DNA of 64,000 nucleotides, taken from NCBI GenBank assembly GCA_036273855.1, contig DASUGU010000090.1:1-64000 (forward strand). The letters run 5' to 3'. Shown here one piece after another: positions 35,116-45,311 of this stretch. The notes beneath the pieces were generated by a model. It was not told where the DNA came from, ran no database searches, and was given only the letters and a program-made list of their open reading frames with translations. The number at the start of each line of letters is the position of its first letter. Positions within the stretch are counted from its first letter, which is position 1. A program made the translations under genes and the position numbers. This DNA comes from DATEPR01 sp036273855. GTDB lineage: Bacteria; Actinomycetota; Actinomycetes; Mycobacteriales; Pseudonocardiaceae.

Positions 35116-37353
35116 ATGGGTGACGAGAACTTCGGCGCGGAACTACGCAGGCTGCGCGTCAAGGCGAATTTATCACTGACCGAACTGGCCCAACGCATTC
35201 ACTACACCAAGGGCTATCTGAGCAAGGTGGAGAACGGCATCGCGCCGCCGAACGAGGCACTCGCCGCGATCTGCGACACCGAACTGCGGACCGGAGGGAC
35301 ATTGAGCGCCGTGGTACCCCGTCGTCGCCGCAAGATCAAGGCCCGCACCTTCACCGTCCGGCCGGCCGGGCTGCCGTCCACGACACCGTTCTTCATCGGC
35401 CGCGAATCCGAGATCGCCACCATCGACGGGATCCTGCGCGGCACCCAACCCGGATCGCCCACCGTGTGCGCGGTGGACGGGCTGGCCGGCACCGGCAAGA
35501 CGGCGTTGGCGGTCCATGCGGCGCACGCCGTGCGGGACGAGTTCCCGGACGGCGTGCTGTTCCTCGACCTGCACACCTACACGCCGGGTGCCACCGAGGT
35601 GGGCAGCACCGAGGCGCTGGACCGGTTGCTGCGCCAGCTCGGCGTGCCGGGCGACGAGATTCCCCGCTCCGCCGAGGACCGGGCCGTGCTGTACCGGGGC
35701 TGCCTGCTGGACCGGCGGGTGCTGGTGGTGATCGACAACGCGCGGAGCGCGGCCCAGGTGTTGCCGTTGCTGCCCGGCGATCCCGGCTGCCGGATGCTGA
35801 TCACCAGCCGCAACCGCCTGCCCGGCCTGGACGACGCGCACCACGTGTCGCTGGGTCCGTTGTCCGACAACGAGGCTGTCGAGCTGTTCGCGTCGGTCGC
35901 CGGGCAGAGCCGGATGCCGGCGGACGCCGACGGCAGGCGGCTGGTGGCCAAGGTGGTCGACCAGTGCGGGCGGCTACCGCTGGCCGTGCGCATCGCGGCC
36001 GCCCGCTACCAGGGCACGCTGTCCTGGACGCCCGCCGATCTGGTGGACCGGCTGGCCGACCGCCAGTCGCTGTTCGAGGAGCTCGACGACGGCACGCGCA
36101 GCGTGTACGGCGCCTTCCGCCTGTCCTACGAGGAACTGGCGCCCGCCCTGCGCGAACTGCTGGTGTTCCTGGTGTTGTACCCCCGTACCGACGTCGACCC
36201 GTATGTCGCGGGCGCCCTGGTCGACCTGCCGATGGTGCGGGCCCGGCGGATGCTGGAGCACCTGCAGACCGCGCATCTGGTGACCGCGCGCACGGACGGC
36301 CGGTTCGGCAGCCACGACCTGGTGCGGCTGTTCGCCGAGGAGACCGGTGTCGACGACGTGCCGGACGAGCGGCGCAAAGCCGCGCTGGGCCGGCTGCTGG
36401 ACTACGCGGTGCTGGCCGCCGAGCAGGCCGACGTGCGGATCGCGCCGGGCAGGTACCGGCCCGACATGGCGGTCGAGCGCCGGCCGGGCGAACGGGAGTT
36501 CCCGGACGCAGCGGCGGCGACGGCCTGGCTGGACGTGGAATGGTCGGCGTTGACCGCGCTGGTGCGGGTGGCTGCGGACAGCGGGATGCACGATCGGGCG
36601 TGGCAACTGGCGTTCCTGTTGCGGGACTGGTTCTTCCTCACCAAGCAGTGGCAGCCGTGGCTGGAGACGCACGAGATCGCGCTGGCCTCGGCGCGGGCGG
36701 TCGGCAACCGCTGGGCCGAGGCCACCACGCTGAACAACCTCGGCATCGCCCACGTCGACCAGGGCGACCTGGACGCCGCGGACAGCTACTACCAGCAGGC
36801 CCTGCCGCTGTTCCGGGAGCTGTCCGACGAGTACGGCCAGGTGACCACGATGGCCAATCTCGGCTGGACGCACTACTACCGGGGCAGGTACGAGGCGGCG
36901 CTGCGTGACCTGTCCGCGGCGGCCGAGTTCTACCAGCGGACCGGTGCGGAACGGAACGCGGCGATCACGTCGCGCGGCATCGCGCTCGCCGAGACGGCAG
37001 TCGGCCGGTACGCCGACTCGCTCGCGCACGCCACGGACGCGCTGAACACGTGCCTGCGGCTGGACCTCTCCGTCGGTGCGGCCATGGCCCTGAACTGCCT
37101 TGCCTGGACGCATTTCCGGGCCGGGCAGCATGACATGGCCGCGGTCACCTACCGGCAGGCGGTGGAGATGGCGGAGCGGGCGAACAGCTCCTACGAGGCG
37201 GCGCGGGCCATGACCGGGCTGGGCAACGTCGCGGCCGCCGCCGACGACCTCGTGGAGGCGCGGCGCTGCTGGGACGATGCGGAGGAGCGCTACCCCAACC
37301 TGAACACGGTCACCGTCGGCGAATCCAGGGCCAGGCACACCGAAACGCCGTGA
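35116..37353 (+). CDS. XRE-HTH / NB-ARC / TPR signal-transduction regulator
   Basis: A 745-residue protein. Residues about 5-60 are an XRE helix-turn-helix (ELRRLRVKANLSLTELAQRIHYTKGYLSKVENG); about 90-380 an NB-ARC ATPase with Walker A GLAGTGKTAL near residue 125 and Walker B VLVVIDNA, then GDPGCRMLITSRNRL; about 530-735 several TPR units (TTLNNLGIAHVDQGDLDAADSYYQQALPLF). Such STAND proteins are ATP-driven switches; in actinomycetes they are poorly characterised regulators. ATG at 35116 follows GGAGAGCGGAGTGAC. Converges on the TetR gene with only 3 bases between. Confidence 0.88.
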   Translation: MGDENFGAELRRLRVKANLSLTELAQRIHYTKGYLSKVENGIAPPNEALAAICDTELRTGGTLSAVVPRRRRKIKARTFTVRPAGLPSTTPFFIGRESEIATIDGILRGTQPGSPTVCAVDGLAGTGKTALAVHAAHAVRDEFPDGVLFLDLHTYTPGATEVGSTEALDRLLRQLGVPGDEIPRSAEDRAVLYRGCLLDRRVLVVIDNARSAAQVLPLLPGDPGCRMLITSRNRLPGLDDAHHVSLGPLSDNEAVELFASVAGQSRMPADADGRRLVAKVVDQCGRLPLAVRIAAARYQGTLSWTPADLVDRLADRQSLFEELDDGTRSVYGAFRLSYEELAPALRELLVFLVLYPRTDVDPYVAGALVDLPMVRARRMLEHLQTAHLVTARTDGRFGSHDLVRLFAEETGVDDVPDERRKAALGRLLDYAVLAAEQADVRIAPGRYRPDMAVERRPGEREFPDAAAATAWLDVEWSALTALVRVAADSGMHDRAWQLAFLLRDWFFLTKQWQPWLETHEIALASARAVGNRWAEATTLNNLGIAHVDQGDLDAADSYYQQALPLFRELSDEYGQVTTMANLGWTHYYRGRYEAALRDLSAAAEFYQRTGAERNAAITSRGIALAETAVGRYADSLAHATDALNTCLRLDLSVGAAMALNCLAWTHFRAGQHDMAAVTYRQAVEMAERANSSYEAARAMTGLGNVAAAADDLVEARRCWDDAEERYPNLNTVTVGESRARHTETP

Positions 37354-37356
37354 CCG

Positions 37357-38046
37357 CTACTGCCTCGGCGTGGGGTGCCAGGTGCTCAGGGCGCCGGTGC
37401 TGCGGAGTTCCTCGACGTCGCCGACGGTGATCGGGCGGCCGGGCAGCGGGTCGGGCGGCGTGGTGCGCATCCCGTCCAGGGTCAGGGCGAACAGGCGCTC
37501 GAAGGCCATCTCGGACAGTGGTTCGCCGGGCGGCGGCACCAGCCTGGCCAGTGCGGTCATCGCGAGTACCACGTCGCCCACGCCGATGTCGGCGCGCAGC
37601 ACGCCGACGTCGTGGGCCCGCTGGACGACGCGGCCGACGATGTCCATCAGTTCGGCGCGGATCTCGGTGACCTCGGGCGAGTCGACCACCGAGTTGAACG
37701 CGCGCGGCGACAGCACGCTGAGGATCAGGCCCAGCCGTAGCTCCAATGTGGACCGCAGCATCCGGCCCAGCGCGACGTCCGGGTCGGACTCCTCGTCCTC
37801 GATCACCCTGGCCAGTTCGCGCAGCCGCTGGAAGTTGTCCACGCTGACCGCGCGGATCAGTTCGTCCCGGTGCGGGAAGCGGCGGTAGAGCGTGCCGATG
37901 CCGACCCCGGCGGTGCGGGCGATCTCGTCCATCGGCACATCGGGACCACGCCGCACGAACAGGGTCCGGGCCGCGTCGATGATCTGCTGGCGGTTGCGCC
38001 GGGCATCCGCCCGCAGCGGCGCCGACACCTCGTCGCTCGCGGTCAC
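37357..38046 (-). CDS. TetR-family transcriptional repressor
   Basis: A 229-residue regulator with an N-terminal TetR helix-turn-helix (RNRQQIIDAARTLFVRRGPDVPMDEIARTAGVGIGTLYRRFPHRDELI) at about 15-65 and a helical ligand-binding domain. I use the GTG at 38046 because GGAGG lies six bases upstream; a GTG at 38091 would add 15 residues. It diverges from the P450-ferredoxin pair across 140 bases and is the obvious candidate to repress it. Confidence 0.88.
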   Translation of the reverse strand: MTASDEVSAPLRADARRNRQQIIDAARTLFVRRGPDVPMDEIARTAGVGIGTLYRRFPHRDELIRAVSVDNFQRLRELARVIEDEESDPDVALGRMLRSTLELRLGLILSVLSPRAFNSVVDSPEVTEIRAELMDIVGRVVQRAHDVGVLRADIGVGDVVLAMTALARLVPPPGEPLSEMAFERLFALTLDGMRTTPPDPLPGRPITVGDVEELRSTGALSTWHPTPRQ

Positions 38047-38186
38047 CGGGGCCCTCCGACTCGCGGTGGTGATCACGTGAGTATCGCACACGGCGTTTCA
38101 CCCGATCGGTAGATCGACCCTGCGCTGTCACGCGCTTACGGTGAGAGAAAGCGGAATAATATCCTCCACATACTCAGGATGCGCCG

Positions 38187-39404
38187 ATGACCGAGATGTC
38201 CGCGCCGACCACCGAGCCGACAGCGTTCCCCCAGCCCCGCGGCTGCCCGTTCCACGCCGAAGCGCCCTACCGTGACCTGCGCGAACAGCAGCCGGTGAGC
38301 AGGGTGACCCTGCCGACCGGCATGCGGTCCTGGCTGCTCACCCGGCACGAGGACGTGCGCGCCATGCTCGCCGATCCCCGGTTCAGCGCCGACCGCCGCA
38401 CGCCCGGCTTCCCGGTGTTCGCGCCCGGCCAGTTCGCCTTTCGGGACCAGGCGCCGTCGATGATCACGCTGGACGGCGCCGAGCATTCGGCGGCCCGGCG
38501 CGCGGTGATCAGCGAGTTCTCGGTGAAGCGGATCGCCGCGCTGGCACCGAGGATCCAGGAGATCGTGGACGGGTTCATCGACGACATGCTCGCCGGGCCG
38601 AAGCCCGCCGATCTGGTGCAGTCACTGTCGCTGCCGGTGCCGTCCATGGTGATCTGCGAGATGCTCGGCGTCCCGTACAGCGACCACGACTACTTCCAGT
38701 CCCGCACCACACGGCTGATCAAGCGCTCCACGCCGGCTGAGGAACGGGTGCGCGCGGTCACCGAACTGCGCGAGTACCTGGCGAGCCTGGTCGACGACAA
38801 GATCGCGCACCCGTCGGAGGACGTGCTGGGCCGGCAGATCGAACGGCACCGGGCCGAACGGGGCACGCCGGACCGCGCGGCGCTCACCTCGCTGGCCGTG
38901 CTGCTGCTGCTCGCCGGCCACGAGACCACGGCCAACATGATCTCGCTGGGCACGCTGGCCCTGCTCAACCATCCCGACCAGTTGGCGGACCTGCGCGCCG
39001 ACCCGGCGAGCACTCCCCTGGCCGTCGAGGAGATGCTGCGCTACTTCACCATCGCCGAGTTCGTCACCTCGCGGATCGCATCGGAGGACGTCGAACTGGG
39101 CGGGGTGACGATCCGGGCGGGCGAGGGTGTGGTCGGGGAGGCGTTGTCGGCCAACCGGGACGACCGCGTGTTCACCGACCCGGAGGCGCTCGACCTGGAC
39201 CGCGGCCGGACCAACCACGTCGCGTTCGGCTTCGGGCCGCACCAGTGCCTCGGCCAGAACCTGGCCCGCAAGGAACTGCAGATAGTGTTCGACACGCTGG
39301 TGCGCCGTGTGCCGACCCTGGCGCTGGCCGCGGACGTGGTCGACCTGCCGTACAAGGACGACGCGACCATCTACGGCGTGTACGAGCTGCCCGTGACCTG
39401 GTGA
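38187..39404 (+). CDS. Cytochrome P450 (CYP105-like)
   Basis: A 405-residue haem monooxygenase. LLLLAGHETTANMI is the oxygen-activating I-helix (Thr about 246), EEMLRYF the ExxR motif, and FGFGPHQCLGQNLAR the haem loop with Cys354. The FSADRRTPGFP segment is typical of CYP105 and related Streptomyces enzymes, which hydroxylate drugs, macrolides and xenobiotics. AGGA lies 8 bases before the ATG. The ferredoxin gene follows after 11 bases, giving its likely electron donor; a ferredoxin reductase is not in the window. Confidence 0.94.
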   Translation: MTEMSAPTTEPTAFPQPRGCPFHAEAPYRDLREQQPVSRVTLPTGMRSWLLTRHEDVRAMLADPRFSADRRTPGFPVFAPGQFAFRDQAPSMITLDGAEHSAARRAVISEFSVKRIAALAPRIQEIVDGFIDDMLAGPKPADLVQSLSLPVPSMVICEMLGVPYSDHDYFQSRTTRLIKRSTPAEERVRAVTELREYLASLVDDKIAHPSEDVLGRQIERHRAERGTPDRAALTSLAVLLLLAGHETTANMISLGTLALLNHPDQLADLRADPASTPLAVEEMLRYFTIAEFVTSRIASEDVELGGVTIRAGEGVVGEALSANRDDRVFTDPEALDLDRGRTNHVAFGFGPHQCLGQNLARKELQIVFDTLVRRVPTLALAADVVDLPYKDDATIYGVYELPVTW

Positions 39405-39415
39405 AGGGGAACACG

Positions 39416-39610
39416 ATGCGGATCAAGGCGGACCGGGGTGTGTGCGTGGGCGCGGGCCAGTGCGTGCTCACCGAACCTGCCGTATTCGACCAGGGCGACG
39501 ACGGCCTCGTCGTGCTGCTGGACGAGGCGCCGGAGGGGGCACGGGCCGACGCAGGCCGCATGGCGGTCGACCTGTGCCCGTCCGGTGCGCTGTCCCTGGT
39601 CGAGGACTGA
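39416..39610 (+). CDS. 3Fe-4S ferredoxin partnering the P450
   Basis: A 64-residue small acidic ferredoxin. Cys10 and Cys16 (GVCVGAGQC) and the late Cys in DLCPSGAL are the three cluster ligands; the C-x5-C-...-C-P spacing is that of actinomycete SoyB/SuaB-type [3Fe-4S] ferredoxins that pass electrons to P450s. ATG at 39416 follows AAGGGGAAC. It is too short for ready detection but clearly genuine by motif and linkage to the P450 gene. Confidence 0.92.
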   Translation: MRIKADRGVCVGAGQCVLTEPAVFDQGDDGLVVLLDEAPEGARADAGRMAVDLCPSGALSLVED

Positions 39611-39611
39611 G

Positions 39612-40430
39612 TCAACGGGACAGGACGTAGATCCTCGGGTTGAGCTTGCCGATCATCTGGTAGACGCCCCACAGGCAGTCGGTCAGTTCGGCCTCGTACG
39701 TGTCCGTGCCGTACCGGCTCTCGTAGGCCTCCCGGTTGCGCAGCATGCGGGAGGCCCACAGCAGCTGCCGGCTGCTGGTGTGCGGGCCGTTCTCCTCCAC
39801 GCCCTCGCGCCACGAACCCTGCAGGTCGATGCGCTGCTCCACACGCAGGCCCGAGGCCGCGATGCAGGCGTCGATGTGCGCGGGATCGGTGCTGGGCGCG
39901 TGGATGGCGCACGGCGGCCACAGGCGCTCGGCCTCCGCCTCGGTGAGCCAGTCCGTGGCGGTCATGTGGAAGATCACCGCGTAACCGCCCGGACGCAGCA
40001 CCCTGCGGAACTCCCGGTAGACCGCTTCCAGGTCCGCGATGTGCACCAGCACGTCCCGGCACCAGATGAGGTCCACACTGCCGTCCGGCTCGGGCAGCCG
40101 TTCGGCCACGCCCTCGTCGACCCGAACCAGGGCGGCCACGGCCGGATCGGCTTCGGCCAGGGCACGCGCGGCACCGTCCAGGTGATGCTGCACCGGTTCG
40201 ACACCATGGACCCGGAAACCGAACCGACGGGCCAGTTCCAGGCAGTGGTAGCCCTTGCGGGCGCCCACGTCCACCGCCAGCGACCCGGCCGGCAGACCCA
40301 ACTCGGCCACGAGGTCGAACAGCAGGTCGAACGACGGCGGATTCAGGCTCTGGTTCAGCTCGGCCTCGAACTCGTCGGCGCCCGCGAAGGCGGATCCGTA
40401 GACCTCGTGGATGGTGCGCATCCGTGACAT
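39612..40430 (-). CDS. SAM-dependent methyltransferase
   Basis: A 272-residue class I methyltransferase. SLAVDVGARKGYHCLELARRFG is SAM motif I (about 50-70), VHGVEPV motif II, and DLIWCRDVLVHIADLEAVYREFRRVLRPGGY the motif IV/post region of Methyltransf_11/25 proteins. Substrate unknown. The ATG at 40430 lacks a clear ribosome binding site; ATG 40421 is an alternative. It converges on the ferredoxin gene with one base between. It could modify the P450 product, but opposite orientation argues for independent control. Confidence 0.85.
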   Translation of the reverse strand: MSRMRTIHEVYGSAFAGADEFEAELNQSLNPPSFDLLFDLVAELGLPAGSLAVDVGARKGYHCLELARRFGFRVHGVEPVQHHLDGAARALAEADPAVAALVRVDEGVAERLPEPDGSVDLIWCRDVLVHIADLEAVYREFRRVLRPGGYAVIFHMTATDWLTEAEAERLWPPCAIHAPSTDPAHIDACIAASGLRVEQRIDLQGSWREGVEENGPHTSSRQLLWASRMLRNREAYESRYGTDTYEAELTDCLWGVYQMIGKLNPRIYVLSR

Positions 40431-40586
40431 GGCGCGGACGCTAACCGGTCCGGCGGGCCGCCGCCGCTCATTTTGTCGGCCGCCGCTCCGCGGCTTCACA
40501 CCTCAGCACGACGTCGCCCGGATCTCGCGCAGCAGGTCGAACCGGAACAGCACGTGCATGGCCCGCTGTACTCGATCGCCATGCAT

Positions 40587-41189
40587 CTACCGTGCCGCCA
40601 CGGTCAACGTGAATCCGTCGCCGATCCGGGCCACCTCCGCGAACCCGCAGTCGGCCATGACCTCGACGCCGATGTCGTGCAGTCGCCGGGTGCGGGCGGC
40701 GCAGCAGTCGGCGAGCAGGGTGACCGGGTAGTCGCGCATGAACCCGGCCCGGACGGTCGACTCGACACAGATGTTGGTCACCACACCGCACACGACCAGT
40801 TCGGTCGCGCCCAGGCCGTGCAGCAACGGGTCCAGCGACGTCCACAGGAACGGGTCGAACCGCACCTTGTCCACGACCAGATCGGTGTCGGTCTGACCGA
40901 GCTCGTCGACAACGGCGGCGTCCCAGCTCCCGGCGAGCAGTCCGTCCACCGATGCGAGTGCGGTGTGGGCGGCACGCAGCCGTTGACCCTCGTCAGCCCT
41001 GCCCGGCCGGTAGACGTGCCGGGTGAACACGATCGGCACACCGGCCGCACGGGCATCGGCCACCGCGACCGCCGCGTTGGCCACCGCCGCCTCGACGCCG
41101 TCCAGTCCGTACCCGACGGTCGGCATGGAGCCGTCCGGATGGCAGAACCCGTTCTGCATGTCGACGACCATCAGTACGGGTGTGCTCAT
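40587..41189 (-). CDS. Isochorismatase-family cysteine hydrolase
   Basis: A 200-residue hydrolase with the Asp10-Lys108-Cys141 triad: VVDMQNGFC, DKVRFDPF and VVTNICVESTVRAG with the cis-peptide motif before Cys. Family members include nicotinamidase, N-carbamoylsarcosine amidase and biuret hydrolase. CGGAGGTCGCG precedes the ATG. Next to a cyanase gene, so a role in nitrogen release from a small amide is possible. The 156 bases downstream hold only a 27-codon minus-strand frame (40503-40586) that I do not trust. Confidence 0.88.
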   Translation of the reverse strand: MSTPVLMVVDMQNGFCHPDGSMPTVGYGLDGVEAAVANAAVAVADARAAGVPIVFTRHVYRPGRADEGQRLRAAHTALASVDGLLAGSWDAAVVDELGQTDTDLVVDKVRFDPFLWTSLDPLLHGLGATELVVCGVVTNICVESTVRAGFMRDYPVTLLADCCAARTRRLHDIGVEVMADCGFAEVARIGDGFTLTVAAR

Positions 41190-41269
41190 CGCGACCTCCG
41201 TGACTCGAATGGCGAACAGTGTCACGGTGGATCGCCGGGGCCGCGCTTGTCAACGTCCGCAGTGGACGG

Positions 41270-41712
41270 TCAGCCCCACTGGTACTTCAGGAACTTGCCG
41301 TCCAGCGTCACCACCACCCGCTCGCCGCCCGGATCCTCGCGCCGGCTCACGTCCAGCTTGAAGTTGATGGCGCTCATGATGCCGTCACCGAACTGCTCGT
41401 GGATGAGTTCCTTGATCGTCGGCCCGTACACCTGGAGGACCTCGTAGAACCGGTAGATCGTCGGATCGGTGGGCACCGGTTGGTCCAGCGCTCCCCGCAT
41501 CGGCTGCGCGCACAGCGCGGCGACCACGTCGTCGGGCAACTCCAGGATGCCGGCCACCACGTCGGCCTGTGCGGCCGGCACCGGGTGCTGGCCAAGCAGT
41601 GCCGACGTCGTCCACGCCAGCGGGGCGTCGATCGCCGCCGCGATCCGCTCCCAGGTCAGGCCAAGCCGTGCCTTGGCGGCGAGTACCGCGTCCGCCGCTT
41701 GCTGCTTCGTCG

Positions 41713-41716
<4 letters not shown>
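41270..41716 (-). CDS. cynS: Cyanate hydratase (cyanase)
   Basis: A 148-residue enzyme converting cyanate and bicarbonate to ammonia and CO2. An N-terminal helix-turn-helix-like bundle (about 8-75) precedes the catalytic domain; Arg89, Glu92 and Ser115 (YRFYEVLQVYGPTIKELIHEQFGDGIMSAINFK) have exactly the spacing of E. coli Arg96, Glu99 and Ser122. Length and decamer-forming C-terminus fit. Its ATG overlaps the stop of the sigma-factor gene (ATGA), so it may be co-transcribed with the ECF operon. No carbonic anhydrase or cyanate transporter is adjacent. Confidence 0.95.
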
Positions 41717-42983
<1,267 letters not shown>

Positions 42984-42987
<4 letters not shown>

Positions 42988-43346
42988 GAGGTGACGCCCA
43001 GCTCGTGCAGGATCGGCCACACCTCCACCGCGTTGTACGACGCGAACGGGTAGTCCGCCGCGATGGCCAACGCCTCGTCCTCGTCGGCCACGTCCAGCAC
43101 GAAGTAGCTGGACACGTACTCCTTGGCCTCGACGTAGGGGCCGTCGGTCACCGCGGGCACGCCGTCGCGGACCCGCACGGTCCTGGCGGTCTGCTCGTCG
43201 CCCAGGCCGTAGGCGCCGAGCAGTTTCCCGGTCGCGCTGTGGCGCTTGTTGAACGCGTCCACCTCGGCGATCGCCCTGGTCAGGACGTCGTGCGGGAACG
43301 ACTCCCACATTTCCTTGTTGCCGTAGATGATGGCGATGTACTTCAT
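42984..43346 (-). CDS. YCII/DGPF-domain protein, ECF42 partner
   Basis: A 120-residue protein with the YCII-related fold: start MKYIAIIYGN, central VTDGPYVEAKEYVSSYFVLDV (the DGPF-type motif, here DGPY), and a late EVWPI. Such genes are the usual neighbours and regulatory targets of ECF42 sigma factors; enzymatic activity is unknown. Its stop overlaps the sigma GTG start. ATG at 43346 follows AAGGAGAAGGTC. Confidence 0.9.
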
Positions 43347-43440
43347 GACCTTCTCCTTAGCTCATCGCCGCCCCGCTGGCGACTTGTCAGCGATGGGTCG
43401 GAGCCAGGAGCCGGTCATCGACATCCTGTCAGCAGATTTC

Positions 43441-44070
43441 TCAGCCGACTTTGTTCGCCGCCCAGTAGTCGGCCGACGCACGGGACGCGGCCGCCGACTC
43501 GGCGTCCTCGAAACCGGGCGCCATCGACGCGTCGGTGCCGGCCAGGTACTGGTGGTGCTCGATGCCCAGCAGCCGGATCCAACTCTGCTGGCCGAAGGTC
43601 AAGGCGATGAAACAGCCCAGCTCGACCAGTTCGGGTTCGGAGAAGTGCGCGTGCAGCCGCTGCCACAGTTCCGGGCTGTTGGTGCCCCACGCGATGGCCT
43701 CGGCGTAGGCGAGGGCGGCCTTCTGCCGGTCGTCGTAGCGATCGGACGACTCGAAGTTCAGCAGCTCGTCGTAGTGGCCCTCGTCCAGGCCGGCCGCGCC
43801 CGCCTTGATCGACCGCTGGTTGCCGCAGTACTCGCACTTGACCGTGCGGGAGATGTAGACCCGGCACAGATCCTTGATGGCGTGGTCACACACGCCTTCC
43901 CGGAACGTGGTCCGCCAGGAGTCGGCGAACGCCCAGAACGCGTTCGGCGCGTGGGCGCGGACGGCCGAGCTCTCCGGACGCGGCGTGCCCTCCCGGGCAC
44001 AGCGGTCCATCTCCTCGCGCATCCGCTCGTCCATCTGCTCCAACGGAACGTAACTGATCTGCTGCTCCAT
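43441..44070 (-). CDS. AhpD/carboxymuconolactone decarboxylase-like protein
   Basis: A 209-residue all-helical protein of the AhpD-like superfamily with the redox pair CEYC in VKCEYCGNQRSIKAG (about 79-93) and the helix DRQKAALAYAEAI after it. AhpD-type proteins are peroxidase-linked thiol reductants, and others are decarboxylases; the CxxC favours the redox role. ATG at 44070 is 24 bases after the E2 gene in the same direction, so it may be the last gene of the dehydrogenase-complex operon and help peroxide or lipoyl metabolism. Confidence 0.8.
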   Translation of the reverse strand: MEQQISYVPLEQMDERMREEMDRCAREGTPRPESSAVRAHAPNAFWAFADSWRTTFREGVCDHAIKDLCRVYISRTVKCEYCGNQRSIKAGAAGLDEGHYDELLNFESSDRYDDRQKAALAYAEAIAWGTNSPELWQRLHAHFSEPELVELGCFIALTFGQQSWIRLLGIEHHQYLAGTDASMAPGFEDAESAAASRASADYWAANKVG

Positions 44071-44094
44071 GAAACGTCCTTGTCGTCCGGTTTC

Positions 44095-45309
44095 TCAGGC
44101 CAGGATCTGGATCGGGTGTTCCAGTGTGGACACGAACGCCCGCATCCACTCGGCGGCGAGCGCGCCGTCGACGGCACGGTGGTCGACCGACACCGTGCAG
44201 GTCAGCACCGCACCCACCCGGACCTCGCCGTCCTGCGCGTACGGCTCGTTCCGCACCGCGCCCACCGCGATGATCGACGAGTGCGGCGGGTTGATGATCG
44301 CGGCGAACTCCTCGGTGCCGAACATGCCGAGGTTGCTGACCGTCGTCGAGCCGCCCTCCAGTTCGTGTTGCTGGAGACGTCCGCTGCCGGCCCGCTCGAC
44401 CAGATCACGGATCCGGCCGGCGATCGTGGAGATGCTGGCCGACTCGACCGAGCGCAGCACCGGGGTGACCAGGCCGCGTTCGGCCGCGATCGCCACGGCG
44501 ACGTCGACCGTCTCGTACCGCCGCATCGCGTCCGGCGTCCAGATCACGTTCATCGCCGGGACGAGCACGTGCGCGCGGGCCACCGCCTTCACGATCAGGT
44601 CGTTCACCGAGATCTTCACCGGCGGGTGCGACTCGTTCAGCTCGCGGCGCAGCGCGAGCAGCCGGTCGACCCTGGCGGTGCCGCGCAGGTAGAAGTGCGG
44701 GACGGTGCGCTTGCTCTCGGACAGCCGGTCGGCCAGCGCGCGGCGTCCCCTGCTGTGCGGCACTTCCGTGTAGCCGACGGCGGCGGTCTCGGGTTCCGGC
44801 GGCGGTGGCGTGGGTTCCGCCGGGCGGGGGCGGTCGAGCACGAGTTGGACGTCGCGGCGCAGGATGCGGCCGTTCGGTCCGGTGCCGGTCAGCTCGGTGA
44901 GCGGGATGCCGGCCTCGCGGGCCAGCCGGCGGGCGATCGGGCTGGCGAACAACCGGTGCCCGTCGGTGCCGGGAGCCGGTGCCGGAGCCGGTGCCGGAGC
45001 CGGTGCCGGCGGTGCGGGTGCTCCGACGCCCAGGTCGCGCAGTGCCGCCGCCAGGTCGTCGACCGACTCGCCGGGCGCGGCGAGCAGCGCGATGGGTTCG
45101 CCGACACCGACGTCGGTGCCCTCGGTGACCAGCCGCTTCAGCAGCACGCCGTCGGCCTCGGCCTCGATGTCGACGACCGCCTTGGACGTCTCCAGCACGG
45201 CGATCACGTCGGACCGCGAGTAGGCGTCGCGCTCGGCGACCGGCCAGGACAGCAGGGTGCCCTCGGTGGTGTTCGCGGCGATCTCCGGCACGCGCAGCAG
45301 GTGCGGCAC
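44095..45309 (-). CDS. Dihydrolipoamide acyltransferase (E2) of a 2-oxoacid dehydrogenase complex
   Basis: A 404-residue E2. One lipoyl domain (1-80, lipoyl Lys43 in LETSKAVVD), a Pro/Ala linker encoded by near-perfect tandem GAGCCGGTGCCG units (about 44981-45010), a peripheral-subunit-binding domain (ASPIARRLAREAGIPLTELTGTGPNGRILRRDV), and a catalytic domain with the active-site HRAVDG motif (TVSVDHRAVDGAL) near the C-terminus. It moves the acyl group from E1 to CoA. GTG at 45309, two bases after the E1 stop. No E3 gene is adjacent; the genomic lipoamide dehydrogenase is probably shared. Confidence 0.92.
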   Translation of the reverse strand: MPHLLRVPEIAANTTEGTLLSWPVAERDAYSRSDVIAVLETSKAVVDIEAEADGVLLKRLVTEGTDVGVGEPIALLAAPGESVDDLAAALRDLGVGAPAPPAPAPAPAPAPAPGTDGHRLFASPIARRLAREAGIPLTELTGTGPNGRILRRDVQLVLDRPRPAEPTPPPPEPETAAVGYTEVPHSRGRRALADRLSESKRTVPHFYLRGTARVDRLLALRRELNESHPPVKISVNDLIVKAVARAHVLVPAMNVIWTPDAMRRYETVDVAVAIAAERGLVTPVLRSVESASISTIAGRIRDLVERAGSGRLQQHELEGGSTTVSNLGMFGTEEFAAIINPPHSSIIAVGAVRNEPYAQDGEVRVGAVLTCTVSVDHRAVDGALAAEWMRAFVSTLEHPIQILA

Positions 45310-45311
45310 GG

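Noticed and set aside
38178..38190. Minimal ATGCGCCGATGA frame just before the P450 start
   Set aside because: A start-stop mini-frame overlapping the P450 ATG could attenuate translation, but such triplet combinations are expected by chance and nothing else supports it.
40503..40586. 27-codon minus-strand frame (MHGDRVQRAMHVLFRFDLL...)
   Set aside because: No ribosome binding site or recognisable family; could be a remnant but too short to support.
44981..45012. Tandem GAGCCGGTGCCG repeats
   Set aside because: They encode the Pro-Ala linker of the E2 protein, a normal low-complexity region, not a separate repeat element.
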